From assembly GCF_003674095.1 (NCBI RefSeq), contig NZ_RDBF01000005.1:124001-188000 (forward strand): 64,000 nucleotides of DNA, in the 5' to 3' direction. The notes under the pieces were generated by a model. It was not told where the DNA came from. It saw nothing but the letters and a program-made list of their open reading frames with translations, and made no database searches. The position numbers and the translations under genes were made by a program. Below are positions 27,487 through 36,845 of the stretch, in pieces. Each line of letters opens with the position of its first letter. Positions within the stretch are counted from its first letter, which is position 1. This stretch comes from Aeromicrobium phragmitis. GTDB lineage: Bacteria; Actinomycetota; Actinomycetes; Propionibacteriales; Nocardioidaceae.

Positions 27487-28518
27487 ATGACAGAGCCGAG
27501 CACGCACGAGGACATCGCGCCCGAGGCGGAGTCGAGCGACACGCAACGGAAACCACGCCGCCGTTGGCGTCGCACGCGCGCGGTGCTGATCGTGGTCGCC
27601 GTCCTGGGCGTCATGATCGCGTTCGCGTGGCGCTCCCCCTCCCCCACGGGCCACTGGGACGGCTCCGAGGGACGCGCGCGTTTCATGGCCGCGTACGACG
27701 AGGCGTTCGCGGATCTGCCCGAGCCCGCCGAGACGATCGACGTCCGCACCGGTTACGGCGTCGTGCGGGTGTACCGGTTCGCTGGCAACGGCGCATCCGA
27801 GCTACCGCTGGTGCTGTTGCCCGGCCGAGCCTCGGCCACACCGGTGTGGGCCGACAATCTGCCGTTGCTCCTGGAGATCGGCGACGTCTACACGATCGAC
27901 CTGCTCGGCGAGCCGGGGATGAGCATCCAGGACCGCCCGATCAGCAACGATGCCGATCAAGCAGCGTGGCTGCACGAGACCCTCGAGGCCCTCCCCGAAG
28001 AGTCGTTCCACGTCGTGGGGCTCTCGATCGGCGGGTGGACGGCCGCCAACCTCGCGCTCCACGAGCCGGAGAATCTCGCCACCATGACGTTGATCGACCC
28101 GGTCTACGTCTTCGGCAGCATGCCGCTGGAGACGATCGTCCGGTCGCTGCCGGCGGCCTTCTCCTGGCTCCCGAAATCCTGGCGCGACAGCTTCAACTCC
28201 TACACCGCCGGTGGCGCTCCGGTCGAGGACGTCCCGGTCGCGGAGATGATCGAAGCAGGCATGCAGCACTACAGCCTCAAGCTCCCGCAGCCCACCAGGA
28301 TCCCCGAGGAGCGACTCGCCGAACTCACCCTTCCGGTGCTCGCGATCATCGCCGGAGAGTCCGTCATGCACGACCCCGAGGCGGCGGCCGCCACCGCCCG
28401 GCGCGCGCTCCCGACCGGTACCGTCCGGGTCTACTCCGATGCCTCGCACGCCGTCAACGGCGAGTACCCCGAGGAGGTGGCGGCCGACATCGCCGAGCTC
28501 GTCGCGAGCGAACGTTAG
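27487..28518 (+). CDS. Membrane-anchored alpha/beta hydrolase
   Basis: 343 aa: an acidic then basic cytosolic leader (about 1-33), one membrane helix (about 35-52) and an alpha/beta-hydrolase domain with nucleophile elbow GLSIGGW near residue 180 and a late catalytic His in [21 protein letters not shown] lies before the ATG. It faces outward from the promoter region controlled by the divergent TetR. Substrate unknown; detoxifying esterase is inference. Confidence 0.82.
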   Translation: MTEPSTHEDIAPEAESSDTQRKPRRRWRRTRAVLIVVAVLGVMIAFAWRSPSPTGHWDGSEGRARFMAAYDEAFADLPEPAETIDVRTGYGVVRVYRFAGNGASELPLVLLPGRASATPVWADNLPLLLEIGDVYTIDLLGEPGMSIQDRPISNDADQAAWLHETLEALPEESFHVVGLSIGGWTAANLALHEPENLATMTLIDPVYVFGSMPLETIVRSLPAAFSWLPKSWRDSFNSYTAGGAPVEDVPVAEMIEAGMQHYSLKLPQPTRIPEERLAELTLPVLAIIAGESVMHDPEAAAATARRALPTGTVRVYSDASHAVNGEYPEEVAADIAELVASER

Positions 28519-28555
28519 GGGCCGTCGCGGGGACGGCGCGGTCGGCGAGGAGGCG

Positions 28556-28561
28556 TAGGCT
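28556..28561 (+). promoter_or_regulatory. -10 box of lipB (leaderless)
   Basis: TAGGCT ending 7 nt before the GTG start of lipB; no ribosome binding site between. Confidence 0.55.
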
Positions 28562-28568
28562 GACGCAC

Positions 28569-29291
28569 GTGAGCCTACGCATCCTGGACTCCTGGTACGG
28601 CGAGCAGGCGATCGACTACCTCGACGCCTGGGAGCTGCAACGCCAACTGCATGCCGACCGCGTCGCGGACCGGATCGAGGACACCGCCCTCTTCCTGGAG
28701 CACCCGCCCGTGTACACGGCGGGCAAGCGCACCGAGCCGTTCGAGCGGCCGCAGGACGGCACCCCGGTCGTCGATGTCGACCGCGGCGGCAAGATCACCT
28801 TTCACGGTCCCGGCCAGCTGGTCGGCTACCCGATCGCCAAGTTGCCCTCGCATGTGCTCGTCGTCGACTACGTCCGGCGGGTCGAGGAGGCACTCGTCCG
28901 GGCGCTCGCCGAGTTCGGGGTCACGACGGGCCGGGTCCAGGGCCGCTCGGGAGTCTGGCTGCCGGAGGCGCCCGGGCGTCCCGAACGCAAGATCGCGGCC
29001 ATCGGCATCCGCGTGTCGCGCGGCGTGACGATGCACGGGTTCAGCCTGAACTGCGACGTCGACCTCGCCTGGTACGACCGCTTCGTCCCCTGCGGCATCG
29101 CCGACGCCGGCGTCACCACGCTGTCGGCCGAACTCGGCCGACAGGTCACGGTGCCGGAGGCCGCGCCCGCCGTGGCGCGCCACCTCGCCGAGCTCCTGTC
29201 GTGGGAGCCCTACGACCCCAGTCCGGACATCGAGCGCACACCTCACGTCGGGCTCTCGGTCGGCTCGGTACAGCTCCCGGTACAGGGGTAG
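28569..29291 (+). CDS. lipB: Octanoyl-ACP:protein octanoyltransferase
   Basis: Moves octanoate from acyl carrier protein to lipoyl-domain lysines, the first step of lipoate synthesis. It is 240 aa with the [17 protein letters not shown] motif, [18 protein letters not shown] with the catalytic Lys, and PCGI holding the catalytic Cys. GTG at 28569 is supported by the leaderless promoter; the longer frame runs antisense-like through the previous gene. Confidence 0.95.
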   Translation: MSLRILDSWYGEQAIDYLDAWELQRQLHADRVADRIEDTALFLEHPPVYTAGKRTEPFERPQDGTPVVDVDRGGKITFHGPGQLVGYPIAKLPSHVLVVDYVRRVEEALVRALAEFGVTTGRVQGRSGVWLPEAPGRPERKIAAIGIRVSRGVTMHGFSLNCDVDLAWYDRFVPCGIADAGVTTLSAELGRQVTVPEAAPAVARHLAELLSWEPYDPSPDIERTPHVGLSVGSVQLPVQG

Positions 29292-29294
29292 GCT
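29289..29294 (+). promoter_or_regulatory. -10 box of lipA, sharing the lipB stop codon
   Basis: TAGGCT, whose TAG is the lipB stop codon; it ends 7 nt before the lipA ATG. lipA can therefore be transcribed as a leaderless mRNA independently of lipB. Confidence 0.5.
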
Positions 29295-29301
29295 GGCGAC
29301 G

Positions 29302-30234
29302 ATGACTATCGCACCCGAAGGCCGTAAGATGCTGCGCCTCGAAGTTCGGAACGCGCAGACGCCCATCGAGAAGAAGCCGTCGTGGATCAAGACGCGCGCC
29401 AAGATGGGTCCGGAGTACAACGAGCTCATGCAGCTCGTGAAGAGCGAGGGCCTGCACACGGTGTGTCAGGAGGCCGGGTGCCCCAACATCTTCGAATGTT
29501 GGGAGGACCGTGAGGCCACCTTCCTCATCGGCGGCGAGCAGTGCACCAGGCGCTGCGACTTCTGCCAGATCGACACCGGCAAACCGGCCGATCTCGACCG
29601 CGACGAGCCTCGCCGGGTGGCCGAGAGCGTGCAGAAGATGCAGCTGCGGTACGCCACCATCACCGGCGTCGCCCGCGACGACCTGCCCGACGGCGGTGCC
29701 TGGCTGTACGCGGAGACGGTGCGCAAGATCCACGAACTCAACCCGGACACCGGCGTGGAGAACCTCATCCCGGACTTCAACGGCAAGCCCGAGCTGCTGA
29801 CCGAGGTCTTCGAGTCGCGGCCCGAGGTGCTGGCGCACAACGTCGAGACCGTCCCGCGGATCTTCAAGCGCATCCGCCCGGCCTTCCGGTACGAGCGTTC
29901 GCTCGACGTGCTGACCCAAGCGCGCGACTTCGGGCTGGTCACCAAGTCCAACCTCATCCTCGGCATGGGTGAGACCCGCGAGGAGGTCTCCGAGGCGTTG
30001 CGCGACCTGCACGAGGCCGGCTGCGATCTCATCACCATCACCCAGTACCTGCGCCCCTCGGTGCGGCACCACCCCGTCGAGCGGTGGGTCAAGCCCGAGG
30101 AGTTCGTCGAGCTCTCCCAGGAGGCCGAGGAGATCGGCTTCGCCGGCGTCATGTCCGGCCCGCTCGTCCGCTCCTCGTACCGGGCGGGGCGCCTGTACCA
30201 GCAGGCGATCGACGCGCGCAACAAGGCGGAGTAA
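29302..30234 (+). CDS. lipA: Lipoyl synthase (radical SAM)
   Basis: Inserts two sulfurs into octanoyl-lysine to form lipoyl groups. It is 310 aa with the auxiliary-cluster cysteines ([12 protein letters not shown]) and the radical-[11 protein letters not shown] motif, and the usual RSSYRAG near the C-terminus with the auxiliary-cluster Ser. Its products modify the E2 encoded upstream. It starts 10 nt after lipB. Confidence 0.96.
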   Translation: MTIAPEGRKMLRLEVRNAQTPIEKKPSWIKTRAKMGPEYNELMQLVKSEGLHTVCQEAGCPNIFECWEDREATFLIGGEQCTRRCDFCQIDTGKPADLDRDEPRRVAESVQKMQLRYATITGVARDDLPDGGAWLYAETVRKIHELNPDTGVENLIPDFNGKPELLTEVFESRPEVLAHNVETVPRIFKRIRPAFRYERSLDVLTQARDFGLVTKSNLILGMGETREEVSEALRDLHEAGCDLITITQYLRPSVRHHPVERWVKPEEFVELSQEAEEIGFAGVMSGPLVRSSYRAGRLYQQAIDARNKAE

Positions 30235-30286
30235 GGCCCACCGCCGGCCCGGCCTCGGGCCGCTCCGGGCGCTCCGGGCGCTCGCG

Positions 30287-30292
30287 TAGAAT
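30287..30292 (+). promoter_or_regulatory. -10 box of the DUF4191 gene (leaderless)
   Basis: TAGAAT ending 6 nt before the ATG at 30299. Confidence 0.55.
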
Positions 30293-30298
30293 CGACGC

Positions 30299-31003
30299 AT
30301 GTCCAACGCTCCTGCCGTCCCCACCGGCCGCATCGCGCAGTTGCGCCAGGCCTACCGCAACACCAAGCAGACCGACCCGAAGCTCGGGTGGATGCTGCTG
30401 GGCGTGTGGATCCTGACGGCAGCGATCGTCGCGACGCTCAGCCTCCTGCTCGTCGGTACGGGCTGGCTCGGCATCGTGCTCACGGTCCTGGTCACGCTCA
30501 CCACGTCCTCGCTCGCCACGATCACGGTCTTCGGTCGTCGCGCCGAGCGCTCGATGTATCAGCAGGCCGAGGGCCAGCTGGGTGCGGGTGGCGCGGCCCT
30601 GTCGATGCTGCGGGGACGTTGGGACGTCAAGCAGGCCGTCGGCTTCACCAAGCAGCAGGACGTCGTGCATCGCGTCATCGGCCGTCCCGGCGTGATCCTG
30701 ATCGGCGAGGGCAACCCCGGCCGCACCCGTTCCCTGCTGGCCAGCGAGGCCAAGAAGCACCAGCGCATCGTCGGTGAGGGCACCCCCGTCACGACGCTCG
30801 TCGTCGGTCGCGGCGAGGGCGAGGTGCCGCTGCCCAAGCTGGTCAAGCGCGTCCGCAAACTGCCCAAGGCGATCAAGCCCGCGCAGCAGACCGACATCCT
30901 CTACAAGGTCAAGGCGCTCGACGCGATGCGCCCGGCCGCCCCCATGCCGCGTGGCCCGATGCCCACGAGCATGAAGGGCGCCCGCAAGATGATGCGCGGC
31001 TGA
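30299..31003 (+). CDS. DUF4191 membrane protein
   Basis: A 234-aa conserved actinobacterial protein. After a basic leader come two membrane helices (about 28-75), then a soluble basic domain with GRPGVILIGEGNPGRTRSLL in the middle and a basic tail. Function unknown. The gene keeps the same place (after lipA, before RDD and glnA) in mycobacteria (Rv2219). Confidence 0.87.
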   Translation: MSNAPAVPTGRIAQLRQAYRNTKQTDPKLGWMLLGVWILTAAIVATLSLLLVGTGWLGIVLTVLVTLTTSSLATITVFGRRAERSMYQQAEGQLGAGGAALSMLRGRWDVKQAVGFTKQQDVVHRVIGRPGVILIGEGNPGRTRSLLASEAKKHQRIVGEGTPVTTLVVGRGEGEVPLPKLVKRVRKLPKAIKPAQQTDILYKVKALDAMRPAAPMPRGPMPTSMKGARKMMRG

Positions 31004-31020
31004 CCTCGGCCCCACTCCTC

Positions 31021-31103
31021 GGGCGGTGACCTATCCCGCACCGGTCGCTTTAGCGGTGAGCTATCCCGCACCTCACGCCCGTTTCTGCGTGCTCACTCAC
31101 CGC
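31021..31103. repeat. Intergenic repeat cluster 3 (GCGGTG...CCCGCACC units)
   Basis: Two direct units share GCGGTGASCTATCCCGCACC: 31021-31042 and 31052-31073. A short inverted end (CACTCACCGC, 31094-31103 region) follows. The cluster lies between the convergent DUF4191 and RDD genes; the rest of 31004-31154 shows nothing else. Confidence 0.75.
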
Positions 31104-31154
31104 TCGCGTTGGGCGGCCCGCTGAACGCTCACGCCCATTCTCCCCGCAGCGAAC

Positions 31155-31568
31155 TCAGGCGGTCTTGGGAACTTTGACGACTTTGCTGCCCACGGCGAGG
31201 TCGTGGAGGCCGCGCCCGTCCTTGGTCTGAATGAGCGCCGGGACGACGATGCTCATGAGCGCTGTGCGCAGCAGCCCGCGCCACCACCCGATCGGTGCGC
31301 CCTCGGGGTTGATCACCGCGAGCCGAACGATCCGCTTGCCGGGGGAAACGCCGAACAATCCGACGAACAGCCCCACGTACACGATGAACACGAACTGGAT
31401 GACGAAGCCCTGACGGGACCCTTCGGGCGGGTAGCCGATGCCGAACGCGAGGCCGGCGACGAGCGCCGCGATCAGCCAGTCGATGACCAGCGCGACCAAC
31501 CGGAGGCCGATCGTCGCTTCAGTCGGATCTACCGCGTCAGGGGCGTCGTGGGAGGGCGATGACGGCAC
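31155..31568 (-). CDS. RDD-family membrane protein
   Basis: 137 aa with three hydrophobic segments and an RDD-like pattern (LRLVALVIDWLIAAL near the start, with the Asp in the first helix; GKRIVRLAV in the loop). Small RDD proteins are membrane proteins of uncertain, possibly transport, role. It starts at GTG with TAGGCT (31580-31575) ending 6 nt upstream. Its position before glnA is conserved in mycobacteria. Confidence 0.85.
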   Translation of the reverse strand: MPSSPSHDAPDAVDPTEATIGLRLVALVIDWLIAALVAGLAFGIGYPPEGSRQGFVIQFVFIVYVGLFVGLFGVSPGKRIVRLAVINPEGAPIGWWRGLLRTALMSIVVPALIQTKDGRGLHDLAVGSKVVKVPKTA

Positions 31569-31633
31569 GGCCCGAGCCTAGCGATTCGCCCCGCATCCCC
31601 TTCCTCGCGGCCCGCAGAGTCACCGCTGAGTTT

Positions 31634-31671
31634 GTAACATCGATGAAACAAACCAGTGATGGACGGGAAAC
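31634..31671 (+). promoter_or_regulatory. GlnR-binding box upstream of glnA
   Basis: GTAAC-n6-GAAAC-n6-GTGAT-n6-GAAAC, two adjacent GlnR sites with exact 6-nt spacing; three of the four half-sites are perfect. It sits just upstream of a plausible -10 (TAGCGT, 31682-31687), so it is placed to activate glnA under nitrogen limitation. This leaves a leader of about 70 nt, unlike most genes here. Confidence 0.85.
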
Positions 31672-31764
31672 TGCACGTGCGTAGCGTCAATGGCGACGCT
31701 TCCCCCGCGTCACGATCACGTAGCACCGACGATGACCCGCCAGGCGGCGGTCGAGGAGGCCCTC

Positions 31765-33186
31765 ATGTTCGGCAATGCCGACGAGCTGTTCAAGTACATC
31801 AAGGACGAAGGTGTCGAGTTCATCGACGTCCGCTTCACGGATCTGCCGGGCATCCAGCAGCACTTCACCGTGCCGGTCTCCTCCTTCGACGAGGGCGTGT
31901 TCGAGAGCGGCCTGGCGTTCGACGGCTCCTCGGTCCGCGGGTTCCAGAGCATCGACCAGTCCGACATGACGCTGCTCCCCGACCTGAAGACCGCCTACCT
32001 CGACCCCTTCCGTGCCCGCAAGACGATCGCGATCGACTTCTTCGTGCACGACCCGATCACCGGTGAGGCGTACTCGCGCGACCCGCGCAACATCGCCCGC
32101 AAGGCCGAGGCGTACCTGCGCACGACGGGCATCGGTGACACCGCGTTCTTCGCGCCCGAGGCCGAGTTCTACATCTTCGACCGCGTCAGCTTCGGCACGA
32201 GCGCCAACAAGTCGTACTACGAGATCCAGTCGGCGGCGGGCGCCTGGTCCACCGATGACGACATCGTCGACAACCGCGGCTACAAGGTGCGCTACAAGGG
32301 CGGTTACTTCCCCGTCGCCCCGACGGACCACTTCTCCGAGCTGCGCGGCGACATGATGGCGAACCTCGAGCGGGTGGGCCTCACCGTCGAGCGCGGTCAC
32401 CACGAGGTCGGCACCGCCGGCCAGGCCGAGATCAACTACAACTTCGACACGCTGCTCAAGGCCGCCGACGACGTGATGAAGTTCAAGTACATCATCCGCA
32501 ACACGGCGTGGGCCGCGGACAAGACCGTGACCTTCATGCCGAAACCGATCTTCGGCGACAACGGCTCGGGCATGCACGTGCACCAGTCGATCTGGAGCGG
32601 TGGCGAACCGCTGTTCTACGACGAGGCAGGCTACGGCGGTCTGTCGGACATGGCCCGCTACTACGTGGGCGGCATCCTCAAGCACGCTCCGAGCCTGCTC
32701 GCCTTCACGAACCCGTCGGTCAACTCGTACCACCGCCTCGTGCCGGGCTACGAGGCGCCGATCGCGCTCGTGTACTCGGCCCGCAACCGCTCGGCGTGCG
32801 TGCGCATCCCGATCACCGGCAACAACCCGAAGGCTAAGCGCATCGAGTTCCGCTGCCCCGACCCGTCGGCCAACCCGTACCTCGCCTTCTCGGCGCTGCT
32901 GCTGGCCGGTCTCGACGGCATCAAGAACAAGATCGAGCCGCCCGCGCCGGTGGACAAGAACATCTACGAGCTCCCGCCCGAGGAGTACGCGCAGATCGAC
33001 CACGTCCCCACCTCGCTGGGTGCCGTGCTCGACTCGCTCGAGGCCGACCACGAGTTCCTCACCGCCGGCGACGTGTTCACGCCCGACCTCATCGAGACGT
33101 GGATCGAGTACAAGCGCACCGAGGAGATCGCGCCCGTGCAGCTGCGCCCGCACCCGCACGAGTTCGAGCTCTACTACGACATCTGA
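31765..33186 (+). CDS. glnA: Glutamine synthetase type I
   Basis: Makes glutamine from glutamate, ammonia and ATP; forms a dodecamer. It is 473 aa with [25 protein letters not shown] and, near the C-terminus, the adenylylation site [10 protein letters not shown] (Tyr about 401), marking the GSI-beta type controlled by GlnE. ATG at 31765 is chosen over the upstream frame because GAGGAGG precedes it and the protein then starts like other GlnA1 ([12 protein letters not shown]). The last 54 nt are duplicated at 39657-39710. Confidence 0.97.
   Translation: MFGNADELFKYIKDEGVEFIDVRFTDLPGIQQHFTVPVSSFDEGVFESGLAFDGSSVRGFQSIDQSDMTLLPDLKTAYLDPFRARKTIAIDFFVHDPITGEAYSRDPRNIARKAEAYLRTTGIGDTAFFAPEAEFYIFDRVSFGTSANKSYYEIQSAAGAWSTDDDIVDNRGYKVRYKGGYFPVAPTDHFSELRGDMMANLERVGLTVERGHHEVGTAGQAEINYNFDTLLKAADDVMKFKYIIRNTAWAADKTVTFMPKPIFGDNGSGMHVHQSIWSGGEPLFYDEAGYGGLSDMARYYVGGILKHAPSLLAFTNPSVNSYHRLVPGYEAPIALVYSARNRSACVRIPITGNNPKAKRIEFRCPDPSANPYLAFSALLLAGLDGIKNKIEPPAPVDKNIYELPPEEYAQIDHVPTSLGAVLDSLEADHEFLTAGDVFTPDLIETWIEYKRTEEIAPVQLRPHPHEFELYYDI
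33133..33186 (+). repeat. Left direct repeat (putative attL), 3' end of glnA
   Basis: The final 54 nt of glnA including the stop codon match 39657-39710 at 52 positions. The two differences are T/G at position 11 and A/G at position 38 of the repeat. The intact glnA reading frame lies on this side, as expected when an element carries a replacement 3' end. Confidence 0.8.
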
Positions 33187-33743
33187 TCTCGCTTGGGTGA
33201 TGCCCATCGACTAGGTGCCTGAAAACGGCCCCTGAAGCGCGAAGACACCTTCAACGTCTTCCAGCGTCAGGGGTCGTTCTCCGGCTGTCCGCGACCCCAG
33301 TGCGACCCCAGCGCCGAAAGCAATGCACGCCCCTGCCCGTGTCCCCCATGAGGCGTCCGATTGCGGATATCAGTGCAGCGCTGGCGAGGTCGTGTTCGAG
33401 CTCAACGTCCTCGACCGACTGACTTAGGACCTCAAGCTCGCCGCTCAGACGCGGCGGATCAGTCGAGCGTAAAGCCCTAGAATTCGGGCTTGCGCGATGC
33501 GAATGGACTCGAAGCAAGCAGGTCGTCGCACGTTAGTGCGGGTTCTCGAAAGAGTGTCGTGTCGACTTCTGGAGACGCTCGTTCTTGTGAGGACGCTCCA
33601 AGTTCTCGCCTGGACATTCCGTAAGCACCGTCGTCCTCGTCCGGACGCTGCCGGCGCTGGCTTGCATGAACCGGCTGCCATCCGCTCGTTGCGCGACTAG
33701 GATTGTCGCCGCACACCTAGCAAGTTTAGGGCGAAAGGGAATC
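33187..33743. other. Island left flank without a supported gene
   Basis: No open frame here looks like a real protein. Visible structure: a nested inverted repeat (CCCCTGA 33229-33235 with TCAGGGG 33267-33273, enclosing GAAGAC 33241-33246 with GTCTTC 33256-33261), and a TAGGAT -10-like hexamer (33698-33703) about 40 nt before the first island gene. The nested repeat could be an old terminator or a recombinase-binding arm. Confidence 0.45.
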
Positions 33744-34427
33744 GTGGCGGGGAATATCGGCTTCGACGTCGCGCGGCCTTCGGCGACGCGGACGCAGCAC
33801 GCGGTGCGGCTCCTGGTGTTGATGAGCCGGTGTGGGTCTCCGCCGACGGAGGTGGACCCGCCGGGGATGGTGTCCGTGGTTCGGAGTGAGCTGCGGTTGC
33901 AGGCGACCGACTTCTGGTTGCGCAACCCTGACTACCTCGCGGACGAGCTGATCACCCTGGTGGAGTCCGGCGCCGTTGACAAGTCATATGTCAAGGTCGC
34001 GCGGAAACTGTTGCACGACCCCGAACCGGATTTGCGGTACTACCCCATGCCAAAGTGGCTCCACGGGGCGTACGAGCCTTTGGACGACGCGTTCTCGTTG
34101 TTGGAGACGTACGGATTGGCGTCTGCGGTGCGGAGGGGTACCCCCGGGCAGAACGTGTCGCAGACGCAGTTCTTCCTGACGGCTACTGGTGCTGCCGCTG
34201 CCGCGGAGCTCGCGAAGGACCCGGTGCTGGGGTGGTACGCGAAGCAGGTCGAATTGGTGGCGCTGATCGCTGGCGACGACGTGGGTAGTCGGTTGAAGGA
34301 GCGGCAGTACTTGCAGGCGACATACGCGAACGCGGAGCTCGGGTTGAACATCGCATCTATCGCGGACCGCGTTCGTGAGCGCCTGGCTGGGCACGCGACC
34401 GGTGACGAGGCGGAGGGCGGCCGATGA
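33744..34427 (+). CDS. Island gene 1: small helical protein, ABC-3C middle-component-like
   Basis: 227 aa, GTG start with GAAAGGGA upstream. Mostly helical, with no signal peptide or membrane segment. The N-terminal part (about 20-75) reads RLLVLMSR...LQATDFWLRNPDYL and a later part LRYYPMPKWLHGAYEPLDD...LLETYGLAS. This resembles, from memory, the pattern of ABC-3C middle components (a helix with L-x-DFLLRYP, then RY-x-PW-D-xxY and a winged-helix-like end). That assignment is tentative. ATGA overlap with the ATPase gene shows they work together. Confidence 0.55.
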   Translation: MAGNIGFDVARPSATRTQHAVRLLVLMSRCGSPPTEVDPPGMVSVVRSELRLQATDFWLRNPDYLADELITLVESGAVDKSYVKVARKLLHDPEPDLRYYPMPKWLHGAYEPLDDAFSLLETYGLASAVRRGTPGQNVSQTQFFLTATGAAAAAELAKDPVLGWYAKQVELVALIAGDDVGSRLKERQYLQATYANAELGLNIASIADRVRERLAGHATGDEAEGGR

Positions 34428-36691
34428 GCGTGTTGTCGGAGGCGGTGGCTGCCGAGCTCGAGCGGGTTGCCCAGCGTGCGGCTCAACGGGCCGCGAGGGC
34501 GGCCGAGTCGTCCGCCGCGCGGGCCGAGGAGCAGGCTGAGGCTGACGGCGCAGGGGGCGAGGCGGGGCCGCAGGACGCGGTCGCGGTGGACGGTGAAGTC
34601 CGGGTGATGTTGTCGTCGGAAGATGTCGAGGACATCCTGTCGGCCAACGGTATCCCGACATCTGCTTCGCCTGCGACGCCTGTGCCGTTGCGGGTGACGC
34701 GCATCCACTTCTCGGGCGTAAAGGTGCTGCCGGCGGACCATCCGCTGGCGGCCGGGCACGAGCTCATCGAGCTAGCCGGTCCCGATGTCGACGGCGGCGA
34801 CGTCACCACGGACAAGCTGGACCTGGCCCTGGCTGCGGATGCTAACGATTCCGAGACTCCGCAGCATGCCGAGCCCATCGAGGCGAGCATCCGGCTGGCG
34901 GCGGTGCCGATCGACTGGTCCTGGGAGCCGCAGCTGGGCGTGAACGGGGTTGGCAGCGGCAGGAACCTGCGCGGCAAGTCAACCGTGCTGAACGTCTTGA
35001 TGTGGGCGCTGTCTGGTCGCTGCGCGAACTTCCAGGTCGACACCAAGGCGTGGCTCAAGCACATTGAGGTCGACTGGCAGGTCGGCGGTGAGACGATTCG
35101 GGTCAAGTTCGACAACGATCGCGGCCACCCGGTCGGTGTGGTCGAGACTGTCGACAAGTCGAATGGGACGGATCGTGTCCGGGCGGTTGGCGCGTTCGAC
35201 GGCGAGGACCAGTTCGAGGACGTGATGGGCACGGTGATGATGTCCCGGCTTCGCCTCGAGGAGATTCCGATGTGGACCGGCGACCGGGAGGTCCGACACA
35301 AGTGGCCGGCGTACGCGTCGGCGTTCACGGTCCGCGCGGACATGCTGGACCCTGTCGTAGGGAATGTGACGGTCCTCGGGACGCGGATGCTGCAGATGTT
35401 CGTCGGAACGGACTGGGGTCCGGCGCTCGCGGCGACGCAGACGGCGCTGAACGAGGTGCGCGCGCAGCAGACGGTTGTCGAGCAGAAGGTGTCCGCGGCT
35501 GGCGAGGTAGTCCGGCAGCAGCGTGAGAAGGCGCAGGCGGAGGTCGACCGTCTGGAGGCGGCGGTCAAGGCCATCCCGGCCAGCACGCCGGACGTTGAGC
35601 AGCTGATCGCGGCGACCGCGAACGCGACGGAGTTGGCACGCCAGGTGCACGAGCTCGAGCGGAAGGTCATGGATGCCAGTTCGCACGTGGACACGGTGCG
35701 GCTGCAGCTGCGGGCCGCCAAGGCCCGGAACCACACAAAGTTCGAGGACGCCCTGGCGGTCAAGTTCTTCCACCAGATGACGCCGAGCGTGTGCCCCAGG
35801 TGCACGTCCAAGGTGACGCCGGAGCAGCAGGCCGCCGAGACCGAGAAACACGAGTGCTCGCTGTGCTCGAAGGAACTGCGACTCGAGGAGGTTGACACGT
35901 CCAAGGCGACTGTGGCCGCGGGACCGGTGGTCGGCGACGTCGACGCGCCCGTTGACGATCTCGAGGCTCTCGAGACCGCGCTCACGCAGGCGGAGCGGGT
36001 GGTCGACGCGCTAAACTCCCAGATCACGGCGAAGAAGGACCAGTTGGCGGCCGCCGAGACGCAGAGCACGAGTGGGAAAGAACAGCTTGCGGCGGCCGAA
36101 GATCGCCGCAGAATGGAACTGGAGTTGGCGCGGGCGGAGGGTGCCCTCGCAGCGTTCAAGGGGTCGTCGGATCCGGAGTTCCTCGACCCTGCCGACCCCG
36201 CAGTCGTCGCCGTGCTCGAGGCGGCCAAGAAGGTCCTTTCGAACTGGATGAGCGAGGGACAGAACCCGCTGCTTGAGCGGATCTCAGCCGATATCGAGAA
36301 GCTGGCCGTCGGGTTCGGTGCCGACAGCCTCTCGAGGGTCAAGCTCGGCGGTGGCGGTCGTCTAGATGTCGTGAAGGGCGGCGGGCAGACGACGTACACG
36401 CGGCTGACGGCCGGCGAGAAGCTTCGGGTGAAGATCGCGACCGCGGTCGCGCTCATCAAACACGGGTACGTCGCCCAGATCGGTCGGCACCCGGGGTTTT
36501 TGGTGCTCGACTCTCCGGCTGCCGAGGAGATGCCGGAGGAGGACCTCGCAATCTTGATGGCGGAACTCGTAGAGGTCGCCGAGCAGGCGGAAATGCAGAT
36601 TTTCGTCGGAACCCGTAACGCCGGCCCGCTGCTAGATCTGCTGCCGGAGGCGAGCCGACGGGTCGCGGTCGGGGACGACTACCTGTGGTAA
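34424..36691 (+). CDS. Island gene 2: coiled-coil SMC/ABC-type ATPase with two CxxC pairs
   Basis: 755 aa. An Ala/Glu-rich arm (about 1-60), then a head with a first strand LRVTRIHFSG (about 90) and Walker A ending RNLRGKST (K185); the P-loop is longer than usual before GKST. Two coiled-coil stretches (about 345-440 and 500-590) flank CPRC (457-460) and CSLC (478-481), a zinc-ribbon or hook-like knob. The C-terminal head has an ABC signature-like LTAGE (661-665) and Walker B LVLDSP (693-698). Such Rad50/SMC-like ATPases power several bacterial defence systems. It overlaps gene 1 by 4 nt. Confidence 0.75.
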   Translation: MSVLSEAVAAELERVAQRAAQRAARAAESSAARAEEQAEADGAGGEAGPQDAVAVDGEVRVMLSSEDVEDILSANGIPTSASPATPVPLRVTRIHFSGVKVLPADHPLAAGHELIELAGPDVDGGDVTTDKLDLALAADANDSETPQHAEPIEASIRLAAVPIDWSWEPQLGVNGVGSGRNLRGKSTVLNVLMWALSGRCANFQVDTKAWLKHIEVDWQVGGETIRVKFDNDRGHPVGVVETVDKSNGTDRVRAVGAFDGEDQFEDVMGTVMMSRLRLEEIPMWTGDREVRHKWPAYASAFTVRADMLDPVVGNVTVLGTRMLQMFVGTDWGPALAATQTALNEVRAQQTVVEQKVSAAGEVVRQQREKAQAEVDRLEAAVKAIPASTPDVEQLIAATANATELARQVHELERKVMDASSHVDTVRLQLRAAKARNHTKFEDALAVKFFHQMTPSVCPRCTSKVTPEQQAAETEKHECSLCSKELRLEEVDTSKATVAAGPVVGDVDAPVDDLEALETALTQAERVVDALNSQITAKKDQLAAAETQSTSGKEQLAAAEDRRRMELELARAEGALAAFKGSSDPEFLDPADPAVVAVLEAAKKVLSNWMSEGQNPLLERISADIEKLAVGFGADSLSRVKLGGGGRLDVVKGGGQTTYTRLTAGEKLRVKIATAVALIKHGYVAQIGRHPGFLVLDSPAAEEMPEEDLAILMAELVEVAEQAEMQIFVGTRNAGPLLDLLPEASRRVAVGDDYLW

Positions 36692-36845
36692 CTGCCCTGG
36701 TCCTGTCAGAGGTGCGCGACACGCCGTTCGTCGTGCCGCATGCGGGGCCGGCGATCCCGAGAGGATGGGTTTTGGCCAGGTTGCGTGCACCGGTCTCGGC
36801 GACGGCCGCGGGGCCGTTACGGTGGAATCGTGACGGAGGTGACTG

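Noticed and set aside
31690..31764. Upstream extension of glnA
   Set aside because: The extra residues match no GlnA, and the ATG at 31765 has a good ribosome binding site and the standard N-terminus.
33251..33517. Possible integrase remnant on the minus strand beside the left island end
   Set aside because: The frame shows none of the tyrosine-recombinase R-H-R-Y residues or a serine-recombinase core; only its position is suggestive.
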